Positions 8,517 through 18,570 of a stretch of 64,000 bases of DNA are shown here, piece by piece. Source of the stretch: Ciceribacter sp. L1K22 (GTDB taxonomy: Bacteria > Pseudomonadota > Alphaproteobacteria > Rhizobiales > Rhizobiaceae); assembly GCF_017599385.1 (NCBI RefSeq), contig NZ_JAGFPK010000001.1, forward strand, positions 1,541,399-1,605,398, written 5' to 3'. Under the pieces are notes generated by a model. That model worked only from the letters and a program-made list of their open reading frames with translations. It made no database searches and was not told the origin of the DNA. Each line of letters begins with the position of its first letter. The stretch's first letter is position 1. The position numbers and the translations under genes were made by a program.

Positions 8517-8846
8517 TTAGTCGACGACGAAAAGCACGGCTCCGACCTGTGTCGAGGATCGGTGAGGCTCCGCATTGTCGGCGACCTGATAGCTCATGCC
8601 GGGCTTCAGCACGAAGACGCGGCCGTCTTCAAGCTCTGTGGTAAGCTCGCCGGAGATGCAGAAGAGAATGTGCCCCTTCACGCACCAGTGGTCCGCAAGA
8701 TAGCCGGGCGTATATTCCACCATACGAACACGGATATCGCCGAAATGCAGTGTACGCCACGAAGCGGTACCTGTTTCGCCGGCATGTTGTGTGGGCTCGA
8801 CCTCGCTCCAGTCGGTCGTACCGAACGGAATATCTGTCATTTTCAT
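8517..8846 (-). CDS. DHCW-motif cupin-fold protein
   Basis: A 109-residue single-domain cupin. It contains A-D-H-W-C-V-K-G-H, the hallmark of the small DHCW-motif cupin family, within a typical beta-barrel pattern (G-x-L-x-x-x-L-x-D-G-R-V-F-x-L-x-P-G-M-S-Y-x-V-A). Family members bind a metal but no reaction is established. The start at 8846 has GGGAGG 8 bases upstream; the next ATG is two codons later. It lies 35 bases downstream of the rarD-like gene on the same strand and may share its transcript. Confidence 0.85.
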   Translation of the reverse strand: MKMTDIPFGTTDWSEVEPTQHAGETGTASWRTLHFGDIRVRMVEYTPGYLADHWCVKGHILFCISGELTTELEDGRVFVLKPGMSYQVADNAEPHRSSTQVGAVLFVVD

Positions 8847-8881
8847 GGCGCCAGCCTCCCCGGTTCGGTGCGTTGTTTGCC

Positions 8882-9790
8882 TCAGGTCTTCCGCAGGGCG
8901 CGCAGCATCGGCCACGAATAGATCACGAGCGCCGCCCAGATCAGGGGAAAGGCAATCGCCCGCGCGGTGCCGAACGGCTCCTTGAAGATGAAGACGGCGA
9001 TCAGGAAAATCATGGTCGGCGCGATGTACTGCATGATTCCGATTGTCGACAGCCGGAGCAGCTTGGCGCCGTTCGCGTAGATCATCAGCGGGCCGGCGGT
9101 GATGATCCCGCTTGCCAGGAGCAGCAGCGTGTCATGGTTGTTGGACAGGAAGTGCGCCTTTCCGCTGGCCTGCATGTAGGCCATGATGCCAAGGGCTACC
9201 GGCGTCAGCAGGAGCACCTCCAGAAAGAAGCCCTGGTTGGGGCCGACCGGCAGCGTCTTGCGGAAGAAGGCGTAGAACCCCCAGGAGAACGTCAGGGCTA
9301 GAGCGACCCAGGGCAGGGTCCCAGCCTCGATTGTCAGAATCGCGACGGCGATCGCGGCCAGAGCGATTGCGGCGATCTGGGCCGGCTTCAACGGTTCTTT
9401 CAGCAGCACCGCGCCCAGAAAAATCGAAAATAGCGGATTGATGAAGTAGCCCAGCGCCGTATCGAGCGCGCGGCCCGCCCCGATCGCCCAGACATAAATG
9501 CCCCAGTTGACACTGATCAGCGCGGCGGTGAGTCCTGCCATCAGCAGCGTACGGGGAGACCGAAGCGCCCGCTTGACGTCGGCGGTGCGCCCGAGGATGA
9601 GCAGAACAACGCCCGCAATCGGCAACGACCACAGAATGCGGTGCGCAATCACCTCGACCGGAGAGATGTGCGCGACCGCCTTCATGTAGAGCGGCAGGAA
9701 ACCCCACAGGAAATACGCCGTCAACCCGAACGCGAAGCCGCGCGGCGTATCCTCGTTCTTGGGCACCGCCACCGCGTCGCTATTCGCCAT
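8882..9790 (-). CDS. rarD: RarD-like EamA-family permease
   Basis: A 302-residue inner-membrane protein of about ten hydrophobic helices. The pattern G-L-x-A-Y-F-L-W-G-F-L-P-L-Y-x-K near the N-terminus, N-W-x-I-Y-V-W-A, G-Y-F-I-N-P-L and the C-terminal Q-Y-I-A-P-T identify the RarD branch of the drug/metabolite superfamily. In E. coli the name came from chloramphenicol sensitivity but no substrate is proven. GAGGAAAC lies 4-10 bases before the ATG. The gene is between cimA and the cupin, all on the same strand. Confidence 0.9.
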   Translation of the reverse strand: MANSDAVAVPKNEDTPRGFAFGLTAYFLWGFLPLYMKAVAHISPVEVIAHRILWSLPIAGVVLLILGRTADVKRALRSPRTLLMAGLTAALISVNWGIYVWAIGAGRALDTALGYFINPLFSIFLGAVLLKEPLKPAQIAAIALAAIAVAILTIEAGTLPWVALALTFSWGFYAFFRKTLPVGPNQGFFLEVLLLTPVALGIMAYMQASGKAHFLSNNHDTLLLLASGIITAGPLMIYANGAKLLRLSTIGIMQYIAPTMIFLIAVFIFKEPFGTARAIAFPLIWAALVIYSWPMLRALRKT

Positions 9791-9940
9791 GATTGTTTCC
9801 TCGTTTTATTATTTAGGCGAGCGATAACCCACGCCGGAGAAATGAACAAATTCATTCCGGTGAAGCATTGCTTCCGTAAGTTGAGGCGTCCTGCGATCGT
9901 ACAGGCGGCTATGCGTTGCGGCGAATGACTGTTCGACGTT

Positions 9941-11557
9941 TCACTCCGCCGCGATCTTGCCTGCGAGGCTGCGGTTCTTCATCAGCTTGTAGACGATCGA
10001 ATCCATCAGCGCCTGGAACGATGCGTCGATGATGTTTTCCGAGACGCCGACGGTCCACCAGCGCACGCCGGTGGCGTCGGTCGATTCGATCAGCACCCGC
10101 GTGATCGCCTCCGTGCCGCCGTTCAGGATGCGCACCTTGAAGTCGACGAGTTCGAGGTCGTCGATCTCGTTCTGGTACTTGCCGAGATCCTTGCGCAGAG
10201 CCAGGTCGAGCGCGTTGACGGGACCGTCGCCTTCCGCGACCGACATGATACGCTGGCCGTCGATCTCAAGTTTGACGACGGCTTCGGAAACGGTCTTCAA
10301 CTGGCCATTGGCGTCGAAACGGCGCTCGACCATGACGCGGAAGCCCTCGATGCCGAAGAACTCGGGCACTGAGCCAAGCGTGCGGCGTGCCAGGAGTTCG
10401 AAGCTCGCATCTGCTCCCTCGTAGGCATAGCCGGACGCCTCCCGCTCCTTCACGATCGAGATCAGCTTGTCGAGTCTGGGATCGTTCTTGTCGACCTCGA
10501 TACCGCGGCGCTTCAACGCGTTGATGAAGTTCGCCTTGCCGCCCTGGTCGGAGACCATGACCTTGCGGAAATTGCCTACACTCTCCGGCGTGACGTGCTC
10601 GTAGGTGCGGGGATCCTTCAGGAGCGCCGAAGCGTGAATGCCGGCCTTTGTCGCGAAGGCGGAGGCGCCGACATAGGGCGCCTGATGGTCCGGCGAACGG
10701 TTCAGCAACTCGTCGAACGCGTGCGAAAGCCGCGTGAGATCCACAAGCTTTTCCGTGTCGATAGAGGTCTCAAAGCGGGAAGAATAGCTCTCTTTCAGGC
10801 ATAGCGTCGGGATCAGCGTCACGAGGTTGGCATTGCCGCAGCGCTCGCCGATACCGTTGAGCGTCCCCTGGATCTGCCGTACACCGGCCTCGACCGCCGC
10901 GAGCGAGTTGGCGACCGCCTGTCCGGTATCGTTGTGGGCGTGGATGCCGAGCGAAGAGCCCGGCACGCCTGCGGCGATCACCGCAGCGACGATCTCGCGG
11001 ATTTCCGGCGGCTGCGTGCCGCCATTGGTGTCGCACAGCACAACCCAGCGGGCGCCGGCGTCATGGGCTGCCTTGGCGCAGGCCAACGCATAGTCCGGAT
11101 TGGCCTTGTAGCCGTCGAAAAAATGTTCGCAATCGACCATCGTCATCTTGCCGGCGGCGGTCGCCGCCTCGACGCTGTCACGGATCGATGCGAGGTTCTC
11201 CTCGTTGGTGCAGCCGAGCGCGACCTTCACGTGATAGTCCCAGCTCTTGGCGACGAAACAGATTGCGTCGGACTTAGACTGCAAGAGTTCGGCGAGGCCG
11301 GGATCGTTCGAGGCAGAGATGCCGGTGCGCTTGGTCATCCCGAAAGCCACAAAAGCGGCCTTCTCCGTCCGCTTTTTCGCGAAGAAAGCCGTGTCGGTCG
11401 GGTTGGCGCCCGGATAGCCGCCCTCGACATAGTCGATGCCGAAACTGTCGAGCATCGCCGCGATCGCGATCTTGTCCTCGACGGAAAAGTCGATGCCGGG
11501 GGTCTGCTGACCGTCCCGGAGCGTCGTGTCGAAGAGGTAGATCTTTTCGCGTGTCAT
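9941..11557 (-). CDS. cimA: (R)-citramalate synthase
   Basis: Condenses pyruvate with acetyl-CoA to (R)-citramalate, opening the threonine-independent route to 2-oxobutyrate and isoleucine. The 538-residue protein has the DRE-TIM start D-T-T-L-R-D-G-Q-Q-T-P-G, the metal-binding H-A-H-N-D-T-G near residue 220, and a C-terminal LeuA-type regulatory domain (about 400-530), where isoleucine feedback is expected from family knowledge. The length and the G-I-D-F-S-V-E-D-K segment after the DRE motif fit CimA better than 2-isopropylmalate synthase. It lies 150 bases upstream of rarD on the same strand. Confidence 0.93.
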   Translation of the reverse strand: MTREKIYLFDTTLRDGQQTPGIDFSVEDKIAIAAMLDSFGIDYVEGGYPGANPTDTAFFAKKRTEKAAFVAFGMTKRTGISASNDPGLAELLQSKSDAICFVAKSWDYHVKVALGCTNEENLASIRDSVEAATAAGKMTMVDCEHFFDGYKANPDYALACAKAAHDAGARWVVLCDTNGGTQPPEIREIVAAVIAAGVPGSSLGIHAHNDTGQAVANSLAAVEAGVRQIQGTLNGIGERCGNANLVTLIPTLCLKESYSSRFETSIDTEKLVDLTRLSHAFDELLNRSPDHQAPYVGASAFATKAGIHASALLKDPRTYEHVTPESVGNFRKVMVSDQGGKANFINALKRRGIEVDKNDPRLDKLISIVKEREASGYAYEGADASFELLARRTLGSVPEFFGIEGFRVMVERRFDANGQLKTVSEAVVKLEIDGQRIMSVAEGDGPVNALDLALRKDLGKYQNEIDDLELVDFKVRILNGGTEAITRVLIESTDATGVRWWTVGVSENIIDASFQALMDSIVYKLMKNRSLAGKIAAE

Positions 11558-11609
11558 GCTGCAATCCTAAAAGCAAACGGCAGTCTTGGGAGCGCCTTGG
11601 GCGCCATCA

Positions 11610-13288
<1,679 letters not shown>

Positions 13289-13330
13289 GGTCTTTTTATT
13301 GATGGATGTTTCGTCGTTCCAATGCGTCTA

Positions 13331-13801
13331 TCACTGTTCTTCCGACAGCGGCCAGATTTTCGTGTCGTGATCGGGATGCTGGAGGGAGACGACGGAAGCA
13401 TGCAGATGCTCCATGCCGGTGCTGGTGAAGGTCGGCTTCTCGAACAGGGTATCGATCCAGGGCAGCCGTTTGTGATGATTGACCTGCACCTGCGGCTCGA
13501 AAAGCTGAGGGTCGTCCAGCGTGCCGATAGCCAGTTCGATGCCCCCTGTGTGCCGATAGGCGAGGGGTGTGCCGCACCGATGGCAGAAGCCTCGTTCGGC
13601 CACGTTGGACGAGCGGAACCAGTTCGGCTCATGACGCGGAAAATGAAGGTCGCCGTCATAGGCGGTGATGAAGGCGCCGAAGAAGCTTCCGAACTGCTTC
13701 TGGCACATGCGACAATGGCAGATCGACGGTCTCCCGAGCTTCGTTGCCGTAAACCGCACGGCCCCGCACTGGCATCCTCCGGAAAATTTCCCCTCGAACA
13801 T
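13331..13801 (-). CDS. GFA-family zinc protein (second copy)
   Basis: A 156-residue protein of the glutathione-dependent formaldehyde-activating (GFA/CENP-V) fold. Zinc ligands are C10-x-C12, C28-H-C30-x2-C33 and C73-x2-C76, followed by G-T-P-L. The founding member binds glutathione and may speed S-hydroxymethylglutathione formation, though that role is disputed; most members are uncharacterised. Last gene of a tight minus-strand operon (cysS, GFA copy 1, 39-residue peptide, this gene), 10 bases after the peptide stop. It is roughly collinear with copy 1, suggesting a tandem duplication. Confidence 0.88.
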   Translation of the reverse strand: MFEGKFSGGCQCGAVRFTATKLGRPSICHCRMCQKQFGSFFGAFITAYDGDLHFPRHEPNWFRSSNVAERGFCHRCGTPLAYRHTGGIELAIGTLDDPQLFEPQVQVNHHKRLPWIDTLFEKPTFTSTGMEHLHASVVSLQHPDHDTKIWPLSEEQ

Positions 13802-13811
13802 GGTCTCCTCC

Positions 13812-13931
13812 TCAGCCGAGCGTTACGTAGGCAACGACACCCGCCGTGATCAGCGCAATCAGCGCACCCTTGCCAATCAGGCCGTAGAGGAGCCACTTCG
13901 GCATCTGCGTGTTCGGGTTCTTTTCAGCCAT
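13812..13931 (-). CDS. 39-residue membrane micropeptide between two GFA genes
   Basis: A 39-codon frame with GGAGG nine bases before its ATG. The product starts [13 protein letters not shown] and then forms one hydrophobic helix (about 13-37, L-L-Y-G-L-I-G-K-G-A-L-I-A-L-I-T-A-G-V-V-A-Y). The start overlaps the end of GFA copy 1 by eight bases and the stop is 10 bases before GFA copy 2, so it is embedded in the operon. A positive lysine inside the helix (G-K-G) is unusual for a plain anchor. Function unknown; perhaps a membrane tether or partner for one of its neighbours. Confidence 0.8.
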   Translation of the reverse strand: MAEKNPNTQMPKWLLYGLIGKGALIALITAGVVAYVTLG

Positions 13932-14403
13932 CGACCTTGTCCTCCGGCCAGCGATCCGTGTCGCGATCCGGATGCTGATAATTGACGATGTCAGTCAGGA
14001 ACGGCGCCGAGTCGATGTCGTCCATTGTCACATGTTCCGGCAGCGTGTGCAGCCGGTCGACGAAACCGATCTTGCGCTCGACCCCGTATTGCACGACCGG
14101 TGGCAGGCGGGACGGATCGTCGAAAGCGCCGGCGGCAATCGCTATCCCGTCCGGAGCCTCGTAGGTGAGCGGCGTGCCGCAGTTTTCGCAGAATCCGCGA
14201 GACACGAAGTTGGACGACCGGAAGTGCTTCGGCGCCCCACGCGTCCAGACAAGCTCCGCGCCGCGGGTCGAGACGAGCGGAGCATAGTAGGCACCGAATG
14301 CCTTCTGGCACATGCGGCAGTGGCAGATCGAACTGTCCTTGAGTTCGCCTGAGACGCGGAAGCGGACCGCGCCGCACTGACAGCCGCCGGTGTGGATGGT
14401 CAT
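13924..14403 (-). CDS. GFA-family zinc protein (first copy)
   Basis: A 159-residue GFA-fold protein with zinc ligands C8-x-C10, C27-H-C29-x2-C32 and C72-x2-C75, then G-T-P-L. The start at 14403 forms an ATGA overlap with the cysS stop, fixing the start and implying coupled translation; longer in-frame readings through cysS are shadows. It shares the order of motifs and the C-terminal Q-H-P-D-x-D-T with copy 2 downstream. Substrate unknown; glutathione-linked aldehyde chemistry is only a family-level guess. It may matter that it is tied to cysteine-tRNA synthesis. Confidence 0.88.
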   Translation of the reverse strand: MTIHTGGCQCGAVRFRVSGELKDSSICHCRMCQKAFGAYYAPLVSTRGAELVWTRGAPKHFRSSNFVSRGFCENCGTPLTYEAPDGIAIAAGAFDDPSRLPPVVQYGVERKIGFVDRLHTLPEHVTMDDIDSAPFLTDIVNYQHPDRDTDRWPEDKVDG

Positions 14404-15884
14404 CTCTTCACCTCCCACGTCGTCACCCGCTCGCCGGTCGCAGGGTCCTTGCCGTCCTTCAATTGGATGCCCTTGGCAGCAAGCTCGTCGCGAACCTTGT
14501 CTGCTTCCGCGAAATTCTTCGCCTTCAGCATTTCGAGCCGCATGTCGACGAGGGCCTGAACTGCGGCGGAGAGATCGTCGCTGACCTGCGCTTTTCTTGG
14601 AAGCACGCCGAGCAGCGCGGCACTGGCGGCGAATGCGGGCGCCTTGCTCGGATCGGCATTTGCAGCTTGGGCCAGGCCATGGACGGCCTGAACGGCGGCG
14701 ACCGTGTTCAGGTCGTCCCCGAGCGCGTCCAGCACACTCTGATCCGGCGCGACCCCGCCGGTTTCTACCGCAGGCCATTTTGCAAGCAACCGCTCCGCTT
14801 CCTCCAGCCGTTTCACCGAAAAATCGATCGGTTCGCGGTAATGCGTCATCAGCATTGCCAGCCTGAGCACTTCGCCCGGCCATTTCCGACCGCCGAATTT
14901 CTCCGTCGCCAACAGCTCGTTGATCGTGACGAAATTGCCCTCCGACTTCGACATCTTGCGGCCCTCGACCTGCAGGAAGCCGTTGTGCATCCACACCGTT
15001 GCCATCAGATCGTTGTCGAAGGCGCAGCAGGATTGGGCGATCTCGTTTTCGTGGTGCGGGAAGATGAGGTCGAGCCCGCCACCATGAATGTCGAACTGAT
15101 GCGGCTTCGCCTTTGCCGCCGGAGAGAGACGATCCTTGATCTCTTCCCAGAGATAGCGGTCGGACATGGCGGAGCATTCGATATGCCAGCCGGGCCGACC
15201 ATAGATCGGATGCGCCTCGCCCTCGAAGGTGAAGGTTGCGCCCCAGCCGGGCTCGGTATCCGCCGATTGCTTCCAAAGCACGAAATCGGCCGGGTTCATC
15301 TTGTGGCCTTCGACGGCCACGCGCGCGCCAGCCTGCTGATCCTCAAGCTTCCGCTTCGACAGCATGCCGTAATCCGCCATCGAGGCGGTCGAGAACAACA
15401 CCTCGTGCCCTTCCGAGCCCTCGGCCACATAGGCATGGCCCGTATCAAGCAGGCGCTGGATGATCACCTTCATCTGCTCGATATTGTCTGTCGCACGCGG
15501 CTCATGCGTCGGCGCCAGGCAGCCGAGAGCGGCCACGTCCTCGTGGAACTGGCTCTCTGTCTTGCCGGTGACGGCACGGATCGCCTCGTTGAGGCTCATC
15601 GAACCGTCGGCGATCTTCGGACCAAAGTCCCTGAGCGCCCGCGCGTTGATCTTGTCGTCCACGTCGGTGATGTTGCGGACATAGGTGACCTTGTCGGCGC
15701 CGTAGAGATGCCGCAGCAAACGAAACAGCACGTCGAAGACGATAACGGGACGCGCATTGCCGATATGGGCGAAATCGTAGACGGTCGGGCCGCAGACATA
15801 CAGGCGCACATTGTCGGGGTCGATCGGTTCGAAGTCGACCTTCTCGCGTGTGAGCGTGTTGTAAAGCTTGAGGCCGCCGGCCAT
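14400..15884 (-). CDS. cysS: cysteinyl-tRNA synthetase
   Basis: Charges tRNA-Cys. The 494-residue class I enzyme has the zinc/active-site start Y-V-C-G-P-T-V-Y-D, the HIGH-like H-I-G-N near residue 40, zinc ligands in W-H-I-E-C-S-A-M and H-H-E-N-E, and K-M-S-K-S near residue 280. The start at 15884 ([10 protein letters not shown]) has GGGAG six bases upstream; the in-frame ATG at 15932 lacks a ribosome site and adds residues foreign to the family. First gene of the operon with the two GFA genes and the 39-residue peptide. Confidence 0.95.
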   Translation of the reverse strand: MAGGLKLYNTLTREKVDFEPIDPDNVRLYVCGPTVYDFAHIGNARPVIVFDVLFRLLRHLYGADKVTYVRNITDVDDKINARALRDFGPKIADGSMSLNEAIRAVTGKTESQFHEDVAALGCLAPTHEPRATDNIEQMKVIIQRLLDTGHAYVAEGSEGHEVLFSTASMADYGMLSKRKLEDQQAGARVAVEGHKMNPADFVLWKQSADTEPGWGATFTFEGEAHPIYGRPGWHIECSAMSDRYLWEEIKDRLSPAAKAKPHQFDIHGGGLDLIFPHHENEIAQSCCAFDNDLMATVWMHNGFLQVEGRKMSKSEGNFVTINELLATEKFGGRKWPGEVLRLAMLMTHYREPIDFSVKRLEEAERLLAKWPAVETGGVAPDQSVLDALGDDLNTVAAVQAVHGLAQAANADPSKAPAFAASAALLGVLPRKAQVSDDLSAAVQALVDMRLEMLKAKNFAEADKVRDELAAKGIQLKDGKDPATGERVTTWEVKR

Positions 15885-16095
15885 GTGAAACTCCCAGAAT
15901 GATGTACCCGGCTGGACCGGGTCGTTTGTCATCTGGGTCTGTCAGGAGACGAAAACGGCCGGGCCAGCGCTTGCGCTAGCGAATAATGATCCCGCAAATG
16001 ATGCAGAGGCTCGTTTTCATGGGCGCTGTTATGGCGCGCGTCGCGAATTTGGTCAAGGGGCGGGACGCGCAGCCACAGGCCCGAGAAACCCGAGT

Positions 16096-16506
16096 TCAGG
16101 GATAGACGTAGGTGTAGAGCGCACACATGTCGTCATTGCTCTGCGGCGGCTCCTCCGTCTCGAAGACGGCGACCATCGTGACGTCGCCATCCAGCCAGGA
16201 TGCGAGATAGGTGACGGGTGCGGGGCCGCACAGGCGGTTGTCGTTGAGCAGGACCGGCGAGCTGGGATTGTCGATGCTGTAGACCGAGGCGGGAACTTCG
16301 TTTCCATCGACGACGAAGCTGTCGGCGATCAGATCCTTAAAGGTCAGGCTCTCGCCATTCTCGAACACGATCTCGTAGTCGTCGAAGCTGATGTCACCGG
16401 TGATCGACATGGCGGTGTTGCTCAACGCGGCATAGTCGTCAGCGTGCGCGGTGGCGGTCGCACAAAGCAGCGACAGCAGGGCAAGGGCATATCGGAGAGT
16501 GGTCAT
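16096..16506 (-). CDS. secreted hypothetical protein (136 aa)
   Basis: Residues 1-22 (MTTLRYALALLSLLCATATAHA) form a clear signal peptide with cleavage before D-D-Y. The mature part is acidic and beta-rich, with two cysteines (N-R-L-C-G and D-M-C-A-L-Y) that could form a disulfide. I do not recognise the family; the protein is probably periplasmic. Earlier starts at 16518 or 16524 are possible. Neighbours (cysS upstream on the genome, SMR pump on the other side) give no functional hint. About 210 bases without a gene lie between it and cysS, in which I see nothing specific. Confidence 0.7.
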   Translation of the reverse strand: MTTLRYALALLSLLCATATAHADDYAALSNTAMSITGDISFDDYEIVFENGESLTFKDLIADSFVVDGNEVPASVYSIDNPSSPVLLNDNRLCGPAPVTYLASWLDGDVTMVAVFETEEPPQSNDDMCALYTYVYP

Positions 16507-16629
16507 TGTCGAATCCATCAGCAACAGGCGGGCGTCGTCGCCAGCGCTGATAGCTCTTGCACGAAAGCCGCGCGGCGGCCATCCGGCGACTTGCCTTTGC
16601 CCAATTATGGTCGTGGAGGAAAGGACGGC

Positions 16630-16974
16630 TCAGTGCGAGATTGTCTTGGAAAACACGTTGACGATGACGATCCCGAGGATGATCAGCGCGAGCCCGATAA
16701 CCGCAGGCATATCAAGGCTCTGGCGGAAGACGAACCAGCCGATCGCGGAGACGAGGACGATACCAAACCCGCTCCAGAGCGCATAGGCGATCCCGACCGG
16801 AATGGTTTTCAAAGCGAACGAAAGCACATAGAAGGCGATCCCGTAGCAGAGCAGGCTGCCGATCGAGGGCAACAGTCGCGTAAACTGCTGCGTTTGCTGC
16901 AGGAGCGTCGTCGCAACGACCTCGAACGCGACGGCAATGGCAAGTGCGGCGTAGGTGAAGGCGAGGGGGCTCAT
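16630..16974 (-). CDS. small multidrug resistance (SMR) efflux protein
   Basis: A 114-residue, four-helix exporter of the EmrE/QacE/SugE superfamily. The proton- and drug-binding glutamate is E18 in A-F-E-V-V-A-T-T; Y64 and W67 in A-Y-A-L-W-S-G-F match the conserved binding-site Tyr and Trp of EmrE, favouring the drug-exporting branch. Works as an antiparallel dimer in the inner membrane (family knowledge). Its ATG overlaps the stop of the TetR gene by one base (TGATG), so regulator and pump form one operon. Confidence 0.92.
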   Translation of the reverse strand: MSPLAFTYAALAIAVAFEVVATTLLQQTQQFTRLLPSIGSLLCYGIAFYVLSFALKTIPVGIAYALWSGFGIVLVSAIGWFVFRQSLDMPAVIGLALIILGIVIVNVFSKTISH

Positions 16975-17531
16975 CAGGATGGCTTTCTTGTGAGGGCCAG
17001 CAGTTGCGTCTTGGTTTCGTTCAATTGTCGGTCGGAAAGGCCGGTGCCGGTGATGGCGGCAAGCCAGAGGCCGTCGGCCGCAAGACGCGCCACACGTAAG
17101 TCTGGATCGTCGGCCTCGCCATGATAGGCAAGCTGGCCATCAAGCCATCCACCCCAGTTCGCCCGGAGTTCGGCATCGGTGAGCGCCGAGAGGCAAAGAG
17201 CTGCCCATAGCGGCTCGCTTCCGGCCTTTCCCGGCGCGACAACGGCTTCGACATAGGCGCGGCTGAAACGACCGAGTGGTTCGATATCCGCCGCCATATG
17301 CTCCGCCAGTTCCGTCTCGAAACGTTCCAGAAGGTCGGCAAAGACCGCATTCACGAGGCTCGCCTTGCTCGGAAAATGGTGGAAGAAGGCGCCCTTGGTT
17401 ACGCCCGCCTCAAGGCAGACGGCATCCACCGTCACATCGGCGATCCCGCGATGCGTCGCGATCCGCGCCGCAGCATCGAGGAGGGTGCGCCGAACCTTTT
17501 CCGGCTGCTTCTTGCGCTGGTGTGCATTCAT
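16974..17531 (-). CDS. TetR-family repressor of the SMR pump
   Basis: A 185-residue regulator. Residues about 12-60 hold the TetR helix-turn-helix (T-L-L-D-A-A-A-R-I-A, then D-A-V-C-L-E-A-G-V-T-K-G-A-F-F-H-H-F); the rest is the ligand-binding helical domain. It is co-transcribed with, and overlaps, the SMR gene, so it is probably an autorepressor released by a pump substrate. The upstream promoter holds a dyad between -35 and -10 (17541-17558). The -10 box ends only six bases before the ATG and there is no ribosome site, so the message is probably leaderless. Confidence 0.92.
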   Translation of the reverse strand: MNAHQRKKQPEKVRRTLLDAAARIATHRGIADVTVDAVCLEAGVTKGAFFHHFPSKASLVNAVFADLLERFETELAEHMAADIEPLGRFSRAYVEAVVAPGKAGSEPLWAALCLSALTDAELRANWGGWLDGQLAYHGEADDPDLRVARLAADGLWLAAITGTGLSDRQLNETKTQLLALTRKPS

Positions 17532-17537
17532 GGAAAA

Positions 17538-17565
17538 AAGATACCAACTGAACGGTATGTTTCAA
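17538..17565 (-). promoter_or_regulatory. promoter and operator of the tetR-SMR operon
   Basis: On the minus strand: -35 TTGAAA (17560-17565), 16-base spacer, -10 TATCTT (17538-17543). The dyad ATACC-N8-GGTAT (17541-17558) fills the spacer, an ideal position for a TetR-type repressor. The predicted transcription start falls at about the ATG (17531). Confidence 0.7.
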
Positions 17566-17608
17566 GTGGAATCGGCGACGCGTGCGCCGATCTTCATTGC
17601 GACTTCAG

Positions 17609-18487
17609 TCAGGCGACCCGGCGTCGCAGAGGCAGGAGTCCGAGTACCATTGCGCATCCACCGATGATGACGGCCGCGCCGACGATCTGGATCGCCGTCA
17701 GGTCTTCGTGCAGGACGAACGCACCGACGAGAACCGCGACCACCGTCACGGCGAACTCGACGCTGATTGCCCGCGTCGGACCGATCCGCCCGACAAGCCA
17801 GAAGTAGACGACGTAGGTGAGTGCGCTCATCAATGCAGCGAGCGAGACAAGGTAGAGATAGTCGATCGGCTGCGGCGTTCCCGGGACCGGCACGAGAAGC
17901 AGAAACGGAAGGGTCATCACTCCGCCGGCGAAGAACGAACCGATCGTCACCTCCCAGGGGCTCGCTTTGGTGAGAAAGCGTGCAGCGTAGTTGGATCCGA
18001 AGGCGGCGGAGAAGGTGGAAAATACCATGCCGATACAACCGAGCACGAAGGTCATGTCCACCGGCACTGCCGGAAATCCGACCAGCATGATGATCCCGAG
18101 GGTGCCGAGCCCGATGCCGGCGACACGTGGCGGCGTGATCCGCTCCATGCCCCACAGCTGGGCGATGACCATGGAAAACATGGGGATCGTCGCGACGAAA
18201 ATCGCGGCCATGGCGGTGCCGATCAGCGGAGTGGAATAGGAAAGCCCGATCAATTGCCCCGCCACGGTCGTCGCGCCAACGGCAACGTAGTGCCACCACT
18301 TGGATTCGAAGGCGAGCCGCCGACGCGTGAGGCGCGCGGCGGCATAGAGAAGCGCCCCGGCGATCAGACACCGGAACGTCACGGCCCCGATCCAGCCGAA
18401 GCCGGCAACCACCTTCAAAAGGAGCAGAAAGGAAAGCCCCCAGGCAAATGCGAGGAAGGTATAGGCGGTAATATCACGAGGCTGCAT
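17609..18487 (-). CDS. EamA/DMT-family transporter
   Basis: A 292-residue protein with about ten hydrophobic helices in two repeated halves, ending in a basic R-R-R tail. The N-terminal F-A-W-G-L-S-F and the second-half S-A-L-T-Y-V-V-Y-F-W pattern are typical of EamA-family metabolite exporters. Substrate cannot be told. It sits 77 bases upstream of the tetR-SMR operon but ahead of that operon's own promoter, so co-regulation is not implied. Confidence 0.88.
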   Translation of the reverse strand: MQPRDITAYTFLAFAWGLSFLLLLKVVAGFGWIGAVTFRCLIAGALLYAAARLTRRRLAFESKWWHYVAVGATTVAGQLIGLSYSTPLIGTAMAAIFVATIPMFSMVIAQLWGMERITPPRVAGIGLGTLGIIMLVGFPAVPVDMTFVLGCIGMVFSTFSAAFGSNYAARFLTKASPWEVTIGSFFAGGVMTLPFLLLVPVPGTPQPIDYLYLVSLAALMSALTYVVYFWLVGRIGPTRAISVEFAVTVVAVLVGAFVLHEDLTAIQIVGAAVIIGGCAMVLGLLPLRRRVA

Positions 18488-18570
18488 GATACTCTGATAA
18501 CGTTTCGGATGCGATGTTCTCTAAGGCAGATGCGATGAGCGCAAGTCCTATGCGCGACAATATTTCGTCT

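Noticed and set aside
13924..15276. A 450-codon minus-strand frame that would fuse to the first GFA gene
   Set aside because: Its first two thirds overlap cysS out of frame; the real GFA start is the ATGA at 14403.
14463..15902. A 479-codon plus-strand open frame
   Set aside because: Antisense to cysS, no recognisable domain and wrong composition.
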